Origin: Sandaracinaceae bacterium
GTDB lineage: Bacteria > Myxococcota_A > Polyangia > Polyangiales > Sandaracinaceae
Reading direction: 5' to 3'
Assembly: GCA_004213565.1 (NCBI GenBank)
Contig: SHBB01000015.1
Location: 1-34,272, forward strand
DNA: 34,272 nt
Every line of letters starts with the position of its first letter. Positions within the stretch are counted from its first letter, which is position 1. Shown in pieces: positions 19,972 to 26,408 of this stretch. The position numbers were made by a program, and so were the translations under genes. The notes under the pieces were generated by a model, which did no database searches, had not been told where the DNA came from, and worked only from the letters and a program-made list of their open reading frames with translations.

Positions 19972-20862
19972 TCATTCCGCGCCGCCGATCGCGCGTCGGA
20001 CGCGCTCGCTGAAGGTGCCCGCCGGGTGCGACCGCAAGAAACGCTGCCCTCTGCGCTCCGCCTCGGCCTGCCGTCCGAGCCGCGCCAGGGAGAGCACGGC
20101 GAGGGCCTCGCGCTCCTCCGCGAACAGACCGCCGGGGAAACGACGGCGGTGCTCCTCCGCCGCGCTCAGCGCCGCGGCCGGGGAAGACGCGAGGCTGCGG
20201 CGAGCGCGCGCGATCAAGCGCATCTCCTCTTGGAGCGTGTCGACTGGTGGCGCGTCGTCCGCTCGCGCCTCTCTGGGCGCGCCGCGGGAGGCGCGGGGGC
20301 CCGGCCGTCGGGCCCGTGGCTCGGATCCCCGATCCGGTTCCGCGACTGTCTCCGGGTCCGCGACCGCATCCGAGTCCGCGACCGCATCCGCTGCCGCGAC
20401 GGCGACCGCGTCCGAGTCCGCGTCCGCGTCCGCGTCCGCATCCGCGTCCGCATCCGCTGCCGCGACGGCGACCGCGTCCGCATCCGCGTCCGCATCCGCT
20501 GCCGCGAACGCATCCGAGTCCGCGTCCCCATCCGCATCCGAGTCCGCTGCCGCGACCGCGACCGCGTCCGAGTCCGCGGCGGAGGTCGTCTCGGGGGCGG
20601 GCGCCTCGCGGGGGGTGCTGGCGGTGGGCTGGAGTGACCAGAGACCGAAGCCGCCGAGGAGGACGGCGAGGGCGGCGCCGACCCACGGCAGCGCAGAGCC
20701 CGCGATGCTGCCCGCGGCGCCGCTCTGGATCGCGGCGTCCAGGCGCTCCGCGCCCAGCGACGGGTCGAACGCGGGCGGCGCGGCCTCGGCGGCGCGGCGC
20801 AGGTCCGCGCGCAGCTCGGGCGAGACGTCGGGATCGTCGAGGAGACGGGTGGGCTCATCCAT
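19972..20862 (-). CDS. Candidate membrane anti-sigma factor with Ala/Asp-repeat linker
   Basis: This 296-residue protein starts with a soluble N-terminus (residues 1-55), then one transmembrane helix (about 58-76). A periplasmic low-complexity stretch of alternating Ala, Asp and Val follows (96-170), and then a helical TPR-like tail (RRSLASSPAAALSAAEEHRR, LFAEEREALAVLSLARLGR). Its ATG lies inside the end of the ECF sigma gene (eight-base overlap) with AGGAGG six bases upstream, the usual arrangement for a sigma/anti-sigma pair. There is no Cys in the protein, so it lacks the zinc-binding anti-sigma motif, and the assignment rests mainly on context. Confidence 0.72.
   Translation of the reverse strand: MDEPTRLLDDPDVSPELRADLRRAAEAAPPAFDPSLGAERLDAAIQSGAAGSIAGSALPWVGAALAVLLGGFGLWSLQPTASTPREAPAPETTSAADSDAVAVAAADSDADGDADSDAFAAADADADADAVAVAAADADADADADADADSDAVAVAAADAVADSDAVADPETVAEPDRGSEPRARRPGPRASRGAPREARADDAPPVDTLQEEMRLIARARRSLASSPAAALSAAEEHRRRFPGGLFAEEREALAVLSLARLGRQAEAERRGQRFLRSHPAGTFSERVRRAIGGAE
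20353..20577. repeat. Degenerate hexamer repeat inside the anti-sigma gene
   Basis: The plus strand here is built from runs of GCGTCC, GCATCC, GAGTCC and GCGACC-type hexamers, giving alternating Ala-Asp and Ala-Val codons on the minus strand. The period is six bases, so length changes by slippage would keep the frame. The repeat codes for the periplasmic linker, whose length could vary between strains. Confidence 0.8.
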
Positions 20863-21379
20863 CGGAGCCTCCTTCGAGCGCGGCGTAGGCCGCCTTGAAC
20901 CGGGCGCGCGCGGTGTGGAGGCGGCGGTGCACCGTGCCCACCGGGACGCCGAGCGCGGTCGCGATGTCGGCGCACCTCTCACCCTCGAGCTCGAAGAGCA
21001 CGAAGACGGCGCGGTGTTCGAGGTCCAGGCCGTCGAGGCAGCGCTGGACGCGCTCGAGCGAGCGCTGGGTGGCGAGCGCCTGCTCCGGGCTCGCCGCCGC
21101 GCTCACCGCGTCGAGGGCCAGGTCGCCGCCGGGCTCGGCGGGGCGGCGACGCTTGGCGCGCTTGCGGTTGGACCAGACGCGCAAGGCGATCTCGGCGAGC
21201 CAGGTGGTCGGCTTCGCGGCGCCCGGCGTGAACCCACCCTTCCGGTGAGCCACCACGAACACGTCCTGCACCACGTCGTCCATCTCGCCTCGCGGAACCC
21301 CCAGCCGAAGCAGAAACCCAGCCACGAACGGCGCGTGTGCGCGATAGAGCTCACCCGCGGTCTGTCGTTGCCCGCTCAA
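20855..21379 (-). CDS. ECF-type RNA polymerase sigma factor
   Basis: This 174-residue sigma-70-family ECF factor has region 2 (LYRAHAPFVAGFLLRLGV, then EMDDVVQDVFVVAH and TTWLAEIALRVWSNRKR) at residues about 10-75, a short linker, and region 4 (LDLEHRAVFVLFELEGERCADIATALGVPVGTVHRRLHTARARF) at about 115-165, the helix-turn-helix that reads the -35 element. The start is a TTG at 21379 with GAGGA seven bases upstream; no ATG is in frame. It overlaps the following gene, whose product is likely to hold it inactive, and may control the downstream lipoprotein genes. Confidence 0.92.
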   Translation of the reverse strand: MSGQRQTAGELYRAHAPFVAGFLLRLGVPRGEMDDVVQDVFVVAHRKGGFTPGAAKPTTWLAEIALRVWSNRKRAKRRRPAEPGGDLALDAVSAAASPEQALATQRSLERVQRCLDGLDLEHRAVFVLFELEGERCADIATALGVPVGTVHRRLHTARARFKAAYAALEGGSDG

Positions 21380-21446
21380 GAGATTCCTCGATGCATGTCC
21401 GCGGCCGCCGGAAGCTTCACCGCGACCTCGATTTTCCTCGACTCAC

Positions 21447-22376
21447 TCAGAATCGCACGACAATTCCGAGCGCCGCCACGCCCCCGCCCAGGGGCAGCGA
21501 GACCGACTGGAGCGCCGCGCCCGAGGCCGGGTCGATGAGATCGAAGCGCGGACGCAGGAGCGCGATCCAGCCGTCGACCGAGAGCTCGAGGGCGAGCCAA
21601 TCGGTCAGGGGGACGCCGAGGCCCAGCCGCGCGAGCAGCCCCACGAAGGGCACCATCGCCTCGCGCCCGTTCGACACGTCGCGCCCCTCGCCGATCGCGA
21701 CGCCCGCCGCCGCGCCGCCGCAGCCGCGGAGCCACACCGCGCCGAGCGAGCGTCGCAGGCACACGTCGAGGCGCCCCCCGGCCAGCTGCGTCGAGACCCG
21801 CCCCGGCGTCAGCTCCGCGCCGGACACCGAGGTCAGCCACGCCGAGGCGGCCAGCTCGAAGACCTCTCCGATGACCAGGCGCGGGCCGACCTGCCACCCG
21901 GCCGCGACCTCGGGCAGGACCTCGATCAACAGCTGCGCTTCGGCCGCCAGCTCGAGGCGCACCCCGGGCGACGAGGGCGGCGACGGCGACGGGACGTCCT
22001 CCACGGGGCCCACCTCGGTCGAGGGTCGAAGCGACTCGAGCAGCGCCGCGTCGATCGCGAGCGCGACGGCGAGCGCGAGCACCGCGCGCCGATCGGGGCA
22101 GGACGCGGGCAGCGTGTCGAAGCGGCGGGCCGCGGTCGGCTCTCCGTCGTGGAGCACCACGAAGCGCGCCCCCGCTCCGTCCTCCTCCACCAGCACGCCG
22201 AGCCGCGCGTCCACCGCGTCGCGCTCCAGCCACGTGCGCAGGTGCGGCAGCAGCCCATCGCGGGTCAGGCACTCCCCCTCGCGCGCGACGGAGACCGCCT
22301 CGGCCAGCGGACGATCCTGGGCCGCGGCGGAGCTGGCGACCCACGACAGGCACACGAACGCGAGAACGCGGAGCAC
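21447..22376 (-). CDS. Secreted protein with probable C-terminal beta-barrel
   Basis: This 309-residue protein has a signal peptide (VLAFVCLSWVASSAAAQ). An N-terminal domain of about 100 residues contains ECLTRDGLLPHLRTWLERD, then a predicted helix (VLALAVALAIDAALLESL) and a Pro/Ser linker. A beta-rich C-terminal half (LELAAEAQLLIEVL, AASAWLTSVSG, FVGLLARLGLGV, ALELSVDGWIALL) ends in VAALGIVVRF, as expected for an outer-membrane barrel. This order is common next to ECF sigma genes in myxobacteria. The start is GTG at 22376; the nearby ATG is in another frame. It lies 67 bases upstream of the sigma gene on the same strand. Confidence 0.75.
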   Translation of the reverse strand: MLRVLAFVCLSWVASSAAAQDRPLAEAVSVAREGECLTRDGLLPHLRTWLERDAVDARLGVLVEEDGAGARFVVLHDGEPTAARRFDTLPASCPDRRAVLALAVALAIDAALLESLRPSTEVGPVEDVPSPSPPSSPGVRLELAAEAQLLIEVLPEVAAGWQVGPRLVIGEVFELAASAWLTSVSGAELTPGRVSTQLAGGRLDVCLRRSLGAVWLRGCGGAAAGVAIGEGRDVSNGREAMVPFVGLLARLGLGVPLTDWLALELSVDGWIALLRPRFDLIDPASGAALQSVSLPLGGGVAALGIVVRF

Positions 22377-22398
22377 ACGCGCATCGTCGCATGCGCCA

Positions 22399-22703
22399 GC
22401 AGGCAGGCTGAAAGAACGCGAGCGTTCTCAGCCTGCCTGCCCCCTGCCCGTGCCCGTGCCCCTGCCCTTGCCCGCGAAACCGCAGACCGCGATGACGCGG
22501 CGCTGCGAGACGAAGCACGGCAGAACGACGCGACAGGCGCGATACGGCATCCGCCAGCGCTTCGAGTCGATCTTCGGATGCCTCGAGAACTGTTCGCCGC
22601 CTGATCTCGGGCTCCACGCGGCCCGAGAAGCCGCGGGCAAGGGCAAGGGCAAGGGCAAGGGCAAGGGCAAGGGCAGCGGCAGGCTGCTTCTTCAGCCGCC
22701 TGC
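22399..22703. repeat. Gene-free divergent region with hairpins and inverted GGGCAA/TTGCCC arrays
   Basis: This 305-base gap lies between divergent genes and holds no convincing gene. It starts with a hairpin (22399-22440): a 13-base perfect arm GCAGGCAGGCTGA/TCAGCCTGCCTGC, a two-base bulge, then GAACGC/GCGTTC. Next come five degenerate hexamers (NTGCCC, 22441-22474). At the other end are six exact GGGCAA copies plus GGGCAG (22635-22676), the reverse complement of the first array. The region closes with an imperfect hairpin (22676-22703) sharing the AGGCTG/CAGCC sequence. A smaller hairpin, CTCGGGC/GCCCGAG, sits at 22606-22627. The symmetry suggests a small non-autonomous repeat element. Confidence 0.75.
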
Positions 22704-22716
22704 TAAGGATCGGGCG

Positions 22717-23127
22717 ATGCCTTTCGTTCATCCCATGCAGGTGCGCTTCGCGGACACGGACGCGCAGGGGCACATGTACTTCGCCAACTACCTGACGTTC
22801 TGCGACGAGGCGCTCGCGGCGTACATGCGCCACATCGGCGTGCCTTGGCAGGCGCTGGTCGAGTCCGGCGTGGACATGTTCTATCGCGGCGCGAAGTGCG
22901 ACTACCGCGGCAGCGCGACCTTCGAGGAGACGGTGTCGATCGAGACGCAGATCAGCCGCATCGGCGAGAGCAGCGTGACGTCCTCCTACGTGATGCGGGA
23001 CGCGGCGGGCGAGATCCTCGCCGAGGCGGAGCTGACGAGCGTCTGCGTCGACCCGAAGACCCGGCAGAAGGTCCGCGTGCCCGACGTGCTGCGAGACGCG
23101 GTCGCCGGGCTCGAGGGGACGCCGTGA
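22717..23127 (+). CDS. 4-hydroxybenzoyl-CoA-thioesterase-family (hotdog) thioesterase
   Basis: This 136-residue single hotdog domain hydrolyses acyl-CoA thioesters in the YbgC/FadM/4HBT class. The active-site loop reads VRFADTDAQGHMYFANYL, and Asp15 is the catalytic residue of the D-x-D-x-x-G-H pattern. The helix that follows (FCDEALAAYM) and the strands up to VCVDPKTRQKVRVPD fit the fold and usual length (about 130-145). The physiological acyl group cannot be read. The stop overlaps the GTG of the next gene (GTGA), so the two are probably coupled. Start: ATG at 22717; no strong ribosome-binding site. Confidence 0.9.
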   Translation: MPFVHPMQVRFADTDAQGHMYFANYLTFCDEALAAYMRHIGVPWQALVESGVDMFYRGAKCDYRGSATFEETVSIETQISRIGESSVTSSYVMRDAAGEILAEAELTSVCVDPKTRQKVRVPDVLRDAVAGLEGTP

Positions 23128-23879
23128 GCTTCGACCTCGCCCGCTATCTCGCGCGGGTCGGGCTCGCGGAGGCGCCGGCCGCCGACCGCGCCGGGCTGTT
23201 CGCGCTGCACGAGGCGCAGGCGCGCGCGTTCACGTTCGAGAACCTCGACGTGCTCGCCGGCGTCGGGCCGTCGATCGACGAGGACGCCATCGCGGAGAAG
23301 CTCCTGACCTCGGCCCGCGGCGGGTACTGCTTCGAGCTGAACGGCCTGCTCCGCATGGCGCTCCACGCGCTGGGGTTCGACGCCCGCCCGCTGCTCGGCC
23401 GGGTGGTCGTGCGGCGCGCGCCCGGCGACGACCCGGGGCCGAAGACGCACCTCGTGAACCTGGTGCGCCTCGACGGCGAGCCGTGGATCGCGGACTGCGG
23501 CTTCGGCGGCGGCCTGCCGCTCCACCCCATCCGGCTCGAGGCGGGCTCCCCGAGCGTGCACCTCGACGCGACGCTCCGGTACGTGGAGGGCGAGCTGGGC
23601 TGGACGCTCCAGAAGCAGGAAGGCGACGGCTGGCGCGATCTCTACGCGCTGAGCCTGGAGCCGGTCTTCCCCGCCGACATCGTGATGGGCAATCACTTCA
23701 CGTCGACGCACCCGGGCAGCCCGTTCAAGCGGCAGCCCTTCCTCAGCCGGATCGTGGGCGACGCGCGGATCACCCTGCTTGGGGATCGGCTCACCCACCA
23801 TCGCCCGGAAGGCGAGGCGGTCGAGACGATCGAGGAGCCGGAGCGGGTGATGCGCGAGATCTTCGCGCTCGACCCCTGA
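23124..23879 (+). CDS. nat: Arylamine N-acetyltransferase
   Basis: This 251-residue enzyme transfers the acetyl group of acetyl-CoA to arylamines through a Cys intermediate. The catalytic triad is visible: Cys69 in RGGYCFELNGL, His109 in KTHLVNLV and Asp124 in WIADCGFGGG. The N-terminal FTFENLDVLAG and the substrate-pocket region are also typical of the family, which averages 260-280 residues, so this is at the short end. The chosen start is a GTG at 23124 that overlaps the thioesterase stop; coupling with a CoA-ester-handling enzyme is plausible. The longer open frame starting at 22845 is antisense-like extension into the thioesterase gene. Confidence 0.92.
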   Translation: MSFDLARYLARVGLAEAPAADRAGLFALHEAQARAFTFENLDVLAGVGPSIDEDAIAEKLLTSARGGYCFELNGLLRMALHALGFDARPLLGRVVVRRAPGDDPGPKTHLVNLVRLDGEPWIADCGFGGGLPLHPIRLEAGSPSVHLDATLRYVEGELGWTLQKQEGDGWRDLYALSLEPVFPADIVMGNHFTSTHPGSPFKRQPFLSRIVGDARITLLGDRLTHHRPEGEAVETIEEPERVMREIFALDP

Positions 23880-23924
23880 AGCCCACCCAAAGCTTTTCGA
23901 CGGGTCGCGCGTCCGAGGGAGACC

Positions 23925-25271
23925 ATGGACGTCTCGCTCATCCTGACCCATCGCTGCAACCTCGCCTGTGGCTACTGCTACGCCGGCGAGCACCACAAGA
24001 CCGACATCGACGAGGACGTGCTCCGGCGCGGCGTGGAGCTGCTCTTCTCGGACGGGGCGCCCCACGCGCAGCTGTCGTTCTTCGGTGGTGAGCCGTTCCT
24101 CGCCTTCGAGACGATGCAGCGCGCGACCCTGCTCGCGGAGGCGAAGGCGCGGGCGCTCGGACGCGACCTGACGCTCCAGTGCACCACCAACGGCACCTTG
24201 CTGAAGGCCGAGCACGTCGAGTTCATCCGGACGCACGGCGTGCGGGTCACCGTGTCCATCGACGGGATCCGCGAGGCCCACGACCAGAACCGCCCGTGCG
24301 CGGGCGGCAAGCCGAGCTTCGACCAGGTGCGCGCGGGCATGCGGCGGCTGCTCGACGCGGGCGTGGCGTGCGACGCGATGATGGTCATCACGCCCGAGAC
24401 GGCCGAGCACGCCTACCTGTCGTGCAACTTCCTCTGGAGCGAGGGCGTGCGGAAGGTCCGCGCCAACCTCGCGCTGGACATGGAGTGGAGCGAGGAGGCG
24501 CGGCGCGAGCTCCGCGAGCAGCTCGTCTCCATCGGCTGGGAGCTCCTCGCCCGGCGCATGCGCGGCGAGGACGTGTCCTTCGTGCCCTTCGAGCCGGGGA
24601 TGCGCGAGCTCGAGGTCCAGCTCGCGTCGGCGCCGATCCGGGGGCCGCGCGCCAAGCTCGTCGTCGGCACGTCGGGGCACCTCTACCCGTGCGCCCCCAT
24701 GGTGGGCGAAGACCGCGACGCCGGCCCCGAGGCGCGGCTCCGGCTCGGGCACCTCGACGACGGCCCGGAGCGCATCCTCTCGGCCGTGCGCGCGCAGGGC
24801 GTCGCCTGCGAGAAGGGCAAGGGCTGCCAGTGCGCGGCCTACCTCGAGACCGGCGACCGCTACACGGCGGGTCGGGTCGGCGGCTGGTACGGCCGGGTGT
24901 GCCGCGAGATCGGGCGGACCGTCGCGGAGGCACTGGCCCGCACGCCCACCGAGCGACCGAAGCGGAGCAAGCGCCGCGGCGTGCTGCTCGGCCTCGCCGC
25001 GATCGTGGGCGGCGCCGCCGTGGCCGCGCCGCTCCTCGGGCCGCTCTTCCAGGAGGACACGCCGGCGCCGTGCTCGCTGCGAAACCGCAAGCAGGTGGGC
25101 TGGACGGGCGAGCCCTACCCGGACGTCGCGGGCGCCGTCGCGATCCCCGAAGACATCGCTCCGCCCGGCGGCATCTCCGCGCCGCCCGAGCCCGAGGTGC
25201 TGATCGACGGCGAGATGCCGGTCTGGGAGGAGCCCCGGCCGCTCGGGGAAATCGCCGACCCGGAGGAGTGA
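23925..25271 (+). CDS. Radical SAM protein with SPASM-like Cys set and membrane tail
   Basis: This 448-residue protein begins almost at once with the radical SAM cluster motif CNLACGYCY (Cys11, Cys15, Cys18). The glycine-rich SAM contact FFGGEPF (52-58), QCTTNGTLL and VSIDGIREAHDQNR follow as in SPASM maturases. A reduced auxiliary-cluster-like set comes next: YPCAP (Cys256) and ACEKGKGCQC (295, 301, 303). Unusually, residues about 352-372 form a hydrophobic helix (GVLLGLAAIVGGAAVAAPLL), followed by an acidic Pro/Glu tail with one Cys, so the enzyme appears tethered to the membrane. Substrate unknown; SPASM enzymes modify peptides or proteins. GGGAG precedes the ATG. A nearby precursor peptide was not found. 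Confidence 0.85.
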   Translation: MDVSLILTHRCNLACGYCYAGEHHKTDIDEDVLRRGVELLFSDGAPHAQLSFFGGEPFLAFETMQRATLLAEAKARALGRDLTLQCTTNGTLLKAEHVEFIRTHGVRVTVSIDGIREAHDQNRPCAGGKPSFDQVRAGMRRLLDAGVACDAMMVITPETAEHAYLSCNFLWSEGVRKVRANLALDMEWSEEARRELREQLVSIGWELLARRMRGEDVSFVPFEPGMRELEVQLASAPIRGPRAKLVVGTSGHLYPCAPMVGEDRDAGPEARLRLGHLDDGPERILSAVRAQGVACEKGKGCQCAAYLETGDRYTAGRVGGWYGRVCREIGRTVAEALARTPTERPKRSKRRGVLLGLAAIVGGAAVAAPLLGPLFQEDTPAPCSLRNRKQVGWTGEPYPDVAGAVAIPEDIAPPGGISAPPEPEVLIDGEMPVWEEPRPLGEIADPEE

Positions 25272-25312
25272 GGAGGAGTGAGAGGCCGTCGCCCTGGCGA
25301 GCGCTCGAGACG

Positions 25313-25470
25313 GAAAAAATAGCGGCGACCCTGGTGCGTGGGGGGGGGGGTTGCACCAGGGCCGCCGACAGTCGCCGTGACGCGCGGGTATATAGGGGGG
25401 GTACCCGCGTGGTCGCCACGTGACGCTCTGAGTCTTAGCGAGGCTCGTGCCAACGGCGAAGAGCCCAAAG
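25313..25470 (-). ncRNA. Candidate C-rich-loop small RNA, copy A (6C-RNA-like)
   Basis: Read on the minus strand, this gene has two hairpins. The first pairs CGCGGGTA with TACCCGCG (25383-25390 with 25102+300, i.e. 25402-25409) around a loop with seven C. The second is the terminator hairpin with 11 C in its loop. A small hairpin, CGTGG-CGA-CCACG (25408-25420), precedes and partly overlaps the first, so the two may compete. GATAAT on the minus strand (25482-25477) could be a -10 box, placing the 5' end near 25470, but no -35 match was found, so the 5' end is a guess. The two-hairpin, C-run layout matches the actinobacterial 6C RNA. Confidence 0.6.
25314..25367 (-). terminator. Intrinsic terminator of small RNA copy A
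   Basis: On the minus strand a 15-base-pair stem (25353-25367 with 25323-25337) encloses a loop with 11 C and is followed within four bases by TTTTTT (25319-25314). The only imperfect pair (25362 with 25328) is G-U in minus-strand RNA but A-C on the plus strand, so transcription is from right to left. On the plus strand no T-tract follows the stem, so it should not serve the radical SAM gene. Confidence 0.85.
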
Positions 25471-25572
25471 ATCGCGATTATCGGCCGGTGTGGGCCCCTG
25501 CGGATCGCGGAGTTGCAAGCCGCGCCGTTCAGATCTGGGTGCAGCGAAGGGCTGGCCAGAGATCAGACCGCA

Positions 25573-25736
25573 GAAAAGAACACGGCGGCCCTGGTGCTTT
25601 GGGGGGGAGTTGCACCAGGACCGCCGTTGGTCGCCGTGACGCGCGGGTTATTGGGGGGGGGAGGGGCACCCGCGTGGTCGCCACGTCGCGTCTCTCAGTA
25701 GAGCGAGAGTCGTGCCAGCCTCTGCGGGCCTCGGAT
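25573..25736 (-). ncRNA. Candidate C-rich-loop small RNA, copy B (6C-RNA-like)
   Basis: This is the second copy of the small RNA. The first hairpin pairs CGCGGGT (25642-25648) with ACCCGCG (25668-25674) around a 19-base loop that reads four C, U, nine C on the minus strand. The second is the terminator hairpin with seven C in its loop. The CGTGG-CGA-CCACG hairpin is conserved. CAGAAT on the minus strand (25748-25743) aligns within a base of the GATAAT of copy A, suggesting a start near 25736, but this is uncertain. Transcription by read-through from the lipoprotein gene at 25811 is also possible. Confidence 0.6.
25574..25627 (-). terminator. Intrinsic terminator of small RNA copy B
   Basis: On the minus strand a 16-base-pair stem (25612-25627 with 25582-25597) encloses a loop with seven C and is followed by TTCTTTT (25580-25574). 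The one imperfect pair is at 25620 with 25589, one position off from the corresponding pair in copy A, and is again U-G on the minus strand but an A-C mismatch on the plus strand. This supports minus-strand transcription independently. Confidence 0.82.
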
Positions 25737-25810
25737 CGGGCAATTCTGGGGGATCCGGCCCGCGGCGGATCGCAGGGCTGCAAACGGCGCCGTTCAGATC
25801 CGAAAGCCGC

Positions 25811-26368
25811 TCAGCAGCCGCCGCCGCAGAGCTGATCGACGTTGGGGCACGACGGCGTCATGCCCATGTAGCGCTCGTTGTAGCCGGACGTGGGCACGAT
25901 CAGGATGTCGGCCCGCGCGCCGATGGAGCGGTCGTCGTAGCAGCCGAGCCCGATGACGGCGCCGTCCGGGTCACGGATGACCACGAGGTAGGCGGCGCGC
26001 CCGGTCTCCGTGATCAGGGGCTCGAGGAAGGGGTCCCACGGGCGGCTCGTGGCCGCGTGACTCGCGCCGGGCTCGTGGTCGAGATCGAAGAGGGTCGCCC
26101 GGCGGATGTCACAGATCGGCATCTCGCCGGTGCGGGCGAGCGGCGCCCCGACCACGTCCTCGAGCGTGCCGCGCCGGAAGCTCATCTCGACCCCCTCGCA
26201 CGCGTTCATCTCGGGGAGGTTCGCGCCGTCGTACGCGATCAACTCCGCCGTGTCGGCGAAGAGGAACACCCCCTCGTCGCCCGCGGCGAGCGCGATGTTG
26301 GCCGACGGCGGGCCGCAGCCGATGGCGGCGAGGGCGAGCAGGAGGGCGGGGACGAGGCGGTGAAGCAT
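25811..26368 (-). CDS. Putative lipoprotein with Cys-Gly-rich C-terminus
   Basis: This 185-residue protein has a lipoprotein signal (LLLALAAIGC, Cys18), a beta-rich body (GVFLFADTAELIAYDG, AAYLVVIRDPDGAVIGLGCYDD) and a short C-terminal tail, SCPNVDQLCGGGC. I do not recognise the family. The ATG at 26368 is chosen because it opens the signal peptide; the frame runs 12 codons further upstream. It follows ftsK on the same strand by 40 bases, so it may be cotranscribed, and it lies just upstream of the two small RNAs. The Cys-Gly tail is a conceivable target for the radical SAM enzyme nearby, but nothing shows this. Confidence 0.72.
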   Translation of the reverse strand: MLHRLVPALLLALAAIGCGPPSANIALAAGDEGVFLFADTAELIAYDGANLPEMNACEGVEMSFRRGTLEDVVGAPLARTGEMPICDIRRATLFDLDHEPGASHAATSRPWDPFLEPLITETGRAAYLVVIRDPDGAVIGLGCYDDRSIGARADILIVPTSGYNERYMGMTPSCPNVDQLCGGGC

Positions 26369-26408
26369 GAGGGCGACACCGTACGTCGGGCCCCGCCGGA
26401 GCACCAGA

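Larger units (their letters stand above)
25313..25800. repeat. Two direct repeats of about 220 bases with a 260-265-base period
   Basis: Copy A (25313-25535) and copy B (25573-25800) share the whole layout. The outer block is 31 of 36 bases identical (25500-25535 against 25765-25800, including CCGTTCAGATC). The block from CGCGGGT through CGTGGTCGCCACGT is nearly identical, and the terminator arms match. Between these the sequences have drifted but keep equal spacing, 64 bases from GCGATCCGC to GGCACGA in both. Differences concentrate in G-run lengths. This is an old tandem duplication whose structure was kept. It fills the 539-base gap between the radical SAM gene and the next lipoprotein gene. 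Confidence 0.85.

Noticed and set aside
20353-20577. CRISPR-like or minisatellite array
   Set aside because: The repeats are degenerate six-base units without spacers and lie inside a coding frame.
22399-22440. Rho-independent terminator
   Set aside because: The hairpin is strong but has no T-tract on either strand and lies upstream of both divergent genes.
22428-22670. Small gene of 80 residues within the repeat element on the minus strand
   Set aside because: It is made mostly of the hexamer arrays at both ends, has no ribosome-binding site and resembles no family.
25313-25800. Retron msr/msd or another reverse-transcriptase-linked RNA
   Set aside because: No reverse transcriptase is encoded nearby and the hairpin layout lacks the retron inverted a1/a2 ends.
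25338-25835. Plus-strand open frames through both G-rich repeats, encoding similar peptides (GVAPGPP...VAVTRG...PAWSPR), possible precursor peptide for the radical SAM enzyme
   Set aside because: The frame agrees between copies only across the right-hand part; across the left stem arm it differs by one base. Stem pairing, G-U wobbles and T-tracts on the minus strand explain the conservation better. No ribosome-binding site was seen.
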